From SZUA-521 sp041738285 (GTDB lineage: Bacteria > Pseudomonadota > Gammaproteobacteria > Pseudomonadales > Azotimanducaceae): a stretch of DNA of 8,285 nt. The position numbers were made by a program, and so were the translations under genes. The notes under the pieces were generated by a model. The model was not told where the DNA came from. It saw only the letters and a program-made list of their open reading frames with translations, and searched no databases. Below are positions 5,624-8,285 of this stretch, one piece after another; positions within the stretch are counted from its first letter, which is position 1, and each line of letters begins with the position of its first letter. The stretch is from contig JBGSQB010000209.1 in NCBI GenBank assembly GCA_041738285.1, forward strand, positions 1-8,285, written 5' to 3'.

Positions 5624-6540
5624 AACTCCACCATGGCGCGCTGGCGCGACAGCGCCTGATCATCGTTACCGGCAAAGGCGGCGTCGGCAAATCAACGATC
5701 GCTGCTGCCCTGGCACGAAGATGGGCGAATGCAGGCGAAAAGACGCTGCTTACCACGCAGACCGGTCGGACGCTCGATCGACTGTTCGACACGCGCACCA
5801 CCTATGCAGCTACTCAGATTGACGAAAACCTGTGGCTGTCGGAACTCGATGCCCACGCTGCGTTGAAAGAGTATGCCCATCGCAACGCGCTGATCCCCGG
5901 CATCTACGACTGGTTCCTCGACAACAAGGCGCTGCGTCAGTTCACTGAAGCAGCGCCAGGGTTCGAGGAACTCATGTGTCTTGGCAAACTGTACGACGCC
6001 TGTACATCGGGACGTTTCGATCGTGTGATTTTCGACGCGCCCGCAACCGGCCATGCGGCGCTGATGTTGCGGGTGCCGCGCGTCATTGCAAAGGCGGTCA
6101 GCGTCGGCCAACTGCACCACAATGCACTGAAGATCCAACTGATGCTGGAAAACGATGCGCATACTGGCGTCGTCACGGTATCACTGCCGGAAGAAATGGC
6201 AGTGCGGGAGGCACTGGAACTGCGCGCAACGCTGCGACGCGAGTCGAACCTGCAACCGGGACCCGTGGTGCTCAACCGCGTGCGCGCTCAGCTCTTCACG
6301 GCCACCGAGATCGCCGCGCTCGGGCGGATCCCAGCACCAAGCCCGGCCCTCGAACGAATGGCACACGCGGCACGATCGCGGTTCGATCTTTCCAGCGCCC
6401 AGTCAGTACACGCGACCGAGTTGTCGCGCCGAGTCGGCCAGGTCACCACAGTCGAGGAGGTCATTCGCGACCGCCACGACCCGGCCGCGCTGCTCAACGC
6501 CGTCGGCACTCAGTTGGCACCGCTGATGGCGTTGGCATGA
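5614..6540 (+). CDS. ArsA/Get3-like ATPase, subunit 1 (signature lysine kept, switch I Asp lost)
   Basis: This 308-residue cytoplasmic P-loop ATPase belongs to the SIMIBI class (ArsA/Get3 'anion-transporting ATPase' family). The deviant Walker A is 'GKGGVGKST' (20-28), with signature Lys21 and P-loop Lys26. Switch II is 'FDAPATGHAALML' (Asp141, Gly146, His147). 'VVLNRV' is the base-recognition Asn region. The switch I 'DPAHS' expected after the second strand is replaced by 'TTQTGRTLD' (Gln49-Thr50-Gly51), so the residue that activates water is missing. The same feature is remembered for the first protein of the actinobacterial Get3-like pair (Rv3679 type). No Cys metalloid site or membrane segment is evident, so arsenite transport is unlikely. 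It overlaps the second ATPase by ATGA and almost certainly partners with it. The start ATG 5614 sits in a perfect inverted repeat with a weak ribosome site; a TTAGACT -10-like box lies at 5598-5604. The client is unknown. Confidence 0.85.
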   Translation: MDVQLHHGALARQRLIIVTGKGGVGKSTIAAALARRWANAGEKTLLTTQTGRTLDRLFDTRTTYAATQIDENLWLSELDAHAALKEYAHRNALIPGIYDWFLDNKALRQFTEAAPGFEELMCLGKLYDACTSGRFDRVIFDAPATGHAALMLRVPRVIAKAVSVGQLHHNALKIQLMLENDAHTGVVTVSLPEEMAVREALELRATLRRESNLQPGPVVLNRVRAQLFTATEIAALGRIPAPSPALERMAHAARSRFDLSSAQSVHATELSRRVGQVTTVEEVIRDRHDPAALLNAVGTQLAPLMALA

Positions 6541-7673
6541 GCGACTTCGACCTCGAATCGCTCGCCCAGGAAGCACGCATCGTGTTGTGCTGCGGCAGCG
6601 GTGGCGTCGGGAAGACCACCACCGCAGCGGCGATCGGACATCTCGCCGCGAGTCGCGGCAGGCGCGCGCTGGTGATGACGATCGATCCCGCTCGCCGGCT
6701 CGCCCAGGCGCTCGGACTGTCGGCACTCGGTCATGATCCCGTGCGCGTCACCGCCCACACCGGGCCTGGAGAGCTGTGGGCAATGATGCTGGACACGAAA
6801 CGCGCGTTCGATTCACTGATCGAGAAGTACGCGCCCGACGAAGCCGTACGACAGACGATACTCGCCAACAGCTACTACCAGCATCTGTCGAGTTCCCTGG
6901 CGGGCTCGAGAGAGTTCATGGCACTCGAGAAAGTGCACGAGTTCGCCGCCGAGGGTCGCTTCGACCTGCTCGTGGTGGACACGCCGCCGGCGCAGCACGC
7001 CCTCGACTTCATCGATGCACCCACCCGGTTGTTCGAGCTGTTCGAAGGCTCCCTCGTCAATGCCCTGCTGCAACCCTACCGCGTGGCGGGTCGAATCGGC
7101 TTTGGGCTGTTCCGCCGATCGTCGGACGTGTTCCTGAAGCTGCTCGAACGGCTGACGGGCTTTCAGGTGCTGGCCGATCTGTCGGACTTCTTTCTCGCGT
7201 TCTCGGGGATGTTCGAAGGCTTCAAGACGCGCTCGCGCGAGGTCACTCAAATGCTGCATCAGGCAAGCACGCGGTTCGTCCTGGTGGCGGCGCCCGACCC
7301 GGTCAGCCTGTCGGCTGCAGATTCCTTCTTTTCCCGACTCACCCTCGACGGGTTGCCGGTCGGTGGGCTCATTGTGAATCGCGTTCACGAATCCGACGGC
7401 CTGCTCGACGGCGTCAGCTACCAGCTCGGCGAGGCAGACATCGACGCGCTTGCGCGCCTGCCCGACGAACGCGTTGGAGGACTGGCGCTGACCAACCGAC
7501 TGCTGGCGTCGTATCGAGACCACGTTTCACTGGCAGCGCTCGATGCCTCCGCCATCAGCCAGACCGACATGGTGCGAAGCGACGTGCCTGTTCGGCGCGT
7601 GCCCCATTTCAACCGCGACCTGCACGCGATCGAAGACGTCGCAGAGTTTGCGCAGCGCCTATGGCGACGCTAG
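6537..7673 (+). CDS. ArsA/Get3-like ATPase, subunit 2 (switch I Asp kept, signature lysine lost)
   Basis: This 378-residue cytoplasmic SIMIBI ATPase belongs to the same family as its upstream neighbour. Walker A is 'GSGGVGKTT' (20-28): P-loop Lys26 is present, but Ser21 replaces the signature lysine. Switch I 'TIDPARRLAQALG' (Asp50-Pro51-Ala52) and switch II 'VVDTPPAQHALDF' (Asp148, His154) are complete, and 'LIVNRV' follows later. 'NSYYQHLSSSLAGSREFMALEK' (111-132) is characteristic of the second member of Get3-like pairs such as Rv3680. A hydrophobic/amphipathic stretch around 165-225, rich in Leu and Phe, resembles the helical subdomain that in Get3 binds hydrophobic clients; client binding here is inference. 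The start ATG overlaps the TGA of subunit 1 (ATGA), with no ribosome site of its own, so translation is coupled and equal amounts are expected. The gene ends 7 bases before the convergent dehydrogenase gene, without a clear terminator. Confidence 0.87.
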   Translation: MSDFDLESLAQEARIVLCCGSGGVGKTTTAAAIGHLAASRGRRALVMTIDPARRLAQALGLSALGHDPVRVTAHTGPGELWAMMLDTKRAFDSLIEKYAPDEAVRQTILANSYYQHLSSSLAGSREFMALEKVHEFAAEGRFDLLVVDTPPAQHALDFIDAPTRLFELFEGSLVNALLQPYRVAGRIGFGLFRRSSDVFLKLLERLTGFQVLADLSDFFLAFSGMFEGFKTRSREVTQMLHQASTRFVLVAAPDPVSLSAADSFFSRLTLDGLPVGGLIVNRVHESDGLLDGVSYQLGEADIDALARLPDERVGGLALTNRLLASYRDHVSLAALDASAISQTDMVRSDVPVRRVPHFNRDLHAIEDVAEFAQRLWRR

Positions 7674-7680
7674 GAACAAG

Positions 7681-8285
7681 TCAGTTCGAGCCGTACATCG
7701 CACTGATTCCAGCGCGCAGATCCACCTGTGGTCGCCAACCGGTTGCTTCTTCGAATGCCGTTTCGGTGACCACCCAATTGGTGTGAAAGAGCTCGGCGAC
7801 CTTGCCCGGCGAAATCATCGGCGTATAGCGCAGCATTCGCGCAAGAGCGACGTTGATCGAGGCCACCAGTTCCAGCAGCGCTCGGGGAATCGGCAGCGGT
7901 ACGCTGCGCCGACCGCAAACGTGGCCGATGGTCTGGCGCAACTCCTTCCATGAATACCCGTTCGCCGTACCGTCGTGGATCTCGTAGGTGCCGCCGCGAA
8001 CATCGCTGCGCGTCCACGCGATGAGCGCGTCGATCAGGTCGGTGACATAGATCAGCGACAGGCGACCTTTGTGCGCCGGCATCGGGCCGATGCCGAACCG
8101 CATGAGATCGAACAGTGGCTTGAGTTCCTCATCACCCGGTCCGTACACCGCCGGTGGCCGCAGCACGGTGGATTCGTCGAAGAACTGGCGCAGTACGGCT
8201 TCGCCATCGTGTTTGCTGCCCGTGTAGTGCGACAGGCCAGGCTCGCGGGCCGCCAGGGTCGATACCGCGAGCAACCTGGCAACGC
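7681..8285 (-). CDS. NAD-dependent epimerase/dehydratase (extended SDR), C-terminal part
   Basis: The gene runs off the right edge; about 201 codons are visible and the N-terminal Rossmann GxxGxxG is outside the window. The frame is open to the edge, so the TTG at 8274 is internal, not a start. Visible SDR features are a 'RLLAVSTLAARE' strand with the catalytic Ser/Thr region, the catalytic pair in 'HYTGSK' (Tyr at 8224-8226, Lys at 8212-8214), 'LRPPAVYGPGDEE' that closes the cofactor site, and 'LSLIYVTDLIDALIAW'. This is the usual pattern of nucleoside-diphosphate-sugar epimerase-type or complex-I-like SDR proteins acting with NAD(P). The substrate cannot be told. It is convergent with the ATPase pair. 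Confidence 0.88.
   Translation of the reverse strand, partial: VARLLAVSTLAAREPGLSHYTGSKHDGEAVLRQFFDESTVLRPPAVYGPGDEELKPLFDLMRFGIGPMPAHKGRLSLIYVTDLIDALIAWTRSDVRGGTYEIHDGTANGYSWKELRQTIGHVCGRRSVPLPIPRALLELVASINVALARMLRYTPMISPGKVAELFHTNWVVTETAFEEATGWRPQVDLRAGISAMYGSN

Noticed and set aside
5976..6536. Upstream extension of ATPase subunit 2 by 187 residues, giving a 565-residue protein
   Set aside because: The extension overlaps subunit 1 in another frame and is an Arg-rich shadow. The conserved ATPase begins at the ATG at 6537, which overlaps the subunit 1 stop.
5614..7673. Arsenite efflux system (arsA of an ars operon)
   Set aside because: There is no arsB, arsC, arsD or metal-sensing arsR nearby, and no Cys metalloid site is evident. 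The ArsR-family gene in the window lacks the Cys metal motif and belongs to the SAH regulon.
6776..7786. Plus-strand open frame overlapping ATPase subunit 2 and the dehydrogenase end
   Set aside because: It is a frame-shifted shadow of the ATPase gene, Arg/Pro-rich, and crosses two gene ends. The motif-bearing frame is clearly the ATPase one.

Overview
The window is a GC-rich, densely coded stretch of chromosome. It most likely comes from a gammaproteobacterium of the Pseudomonas/Xanthomonadales/Nevskiales kind. The reasons are a proteobacterial-type AhcY, YafV- and YbdL-like proteins that align by eye with the E. coli enzymes, and a REP pair of the type common in Pseudomonas and relatives. 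The taxonomic call is an inference from remembered families; no search was run.

Left part (1-2705, all on the minus strand): the start of a permuted papain-like (LRAT/NC-type) protein runs off the left edge. Behind it is a 200-base gap holding a REPIN-like inverted pair of REP elements. Next comes a three-gene operon read right to left: a PLP-dependent transaminase (YbdL-like), an omega-amidase (YafV-like) and a small lipoprotein cytochrome c5. The genes overlap by 13 bases or sit 12 bases apart.

Middle part (2706-5129): a 99-base divergent intergenic region separates that operon from sahR-ahcY on the plus strand. SahR is an ArsR-type repressor fused to a SAM/SAH-binding methyltransferase fold. 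AhcY hydrolyses S-adenosylhomocysteine. An AT-rich dyad (ATAT at both ends) overlaps the -35 box of a good sahR promoter and is the best candidate SahR operator. It could control both directions and so link SAH recycling with methionine/keto-acid transamination and alpha-ketoglutaramate clean-up.

Right part (5137-8285): a SpoIIAA/STAS-like small protein (minus strand, TTG start) is divergent from a tandem pair of ArsA/Get3-like ATPases (plus strand, ATGA overlap). The two ATPases are degenerate in complementary ways. The first keeps the signature lysine but lacks the switch I aspartate; the second has the aspartate but lacks the lysine. This suggests an obligate heterodimer like the actinobacterial Get3-like pair Rv3679-Rv3680. 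A perfect 17-base inverted repeat is centred exactly on the first ATPase's start codon. The window closes with the C-terminal part of an extended short-chain dehydrogenase (NAD-dependent epimerase type) on the minus strand, convergent with the ATPases.

The most notable points are the split-active-site ATPase pair, the start-codon dyad and the candidate SahR operator. No phage, insertion sequence, CRISPR array, tRNA or rRNA is visible.
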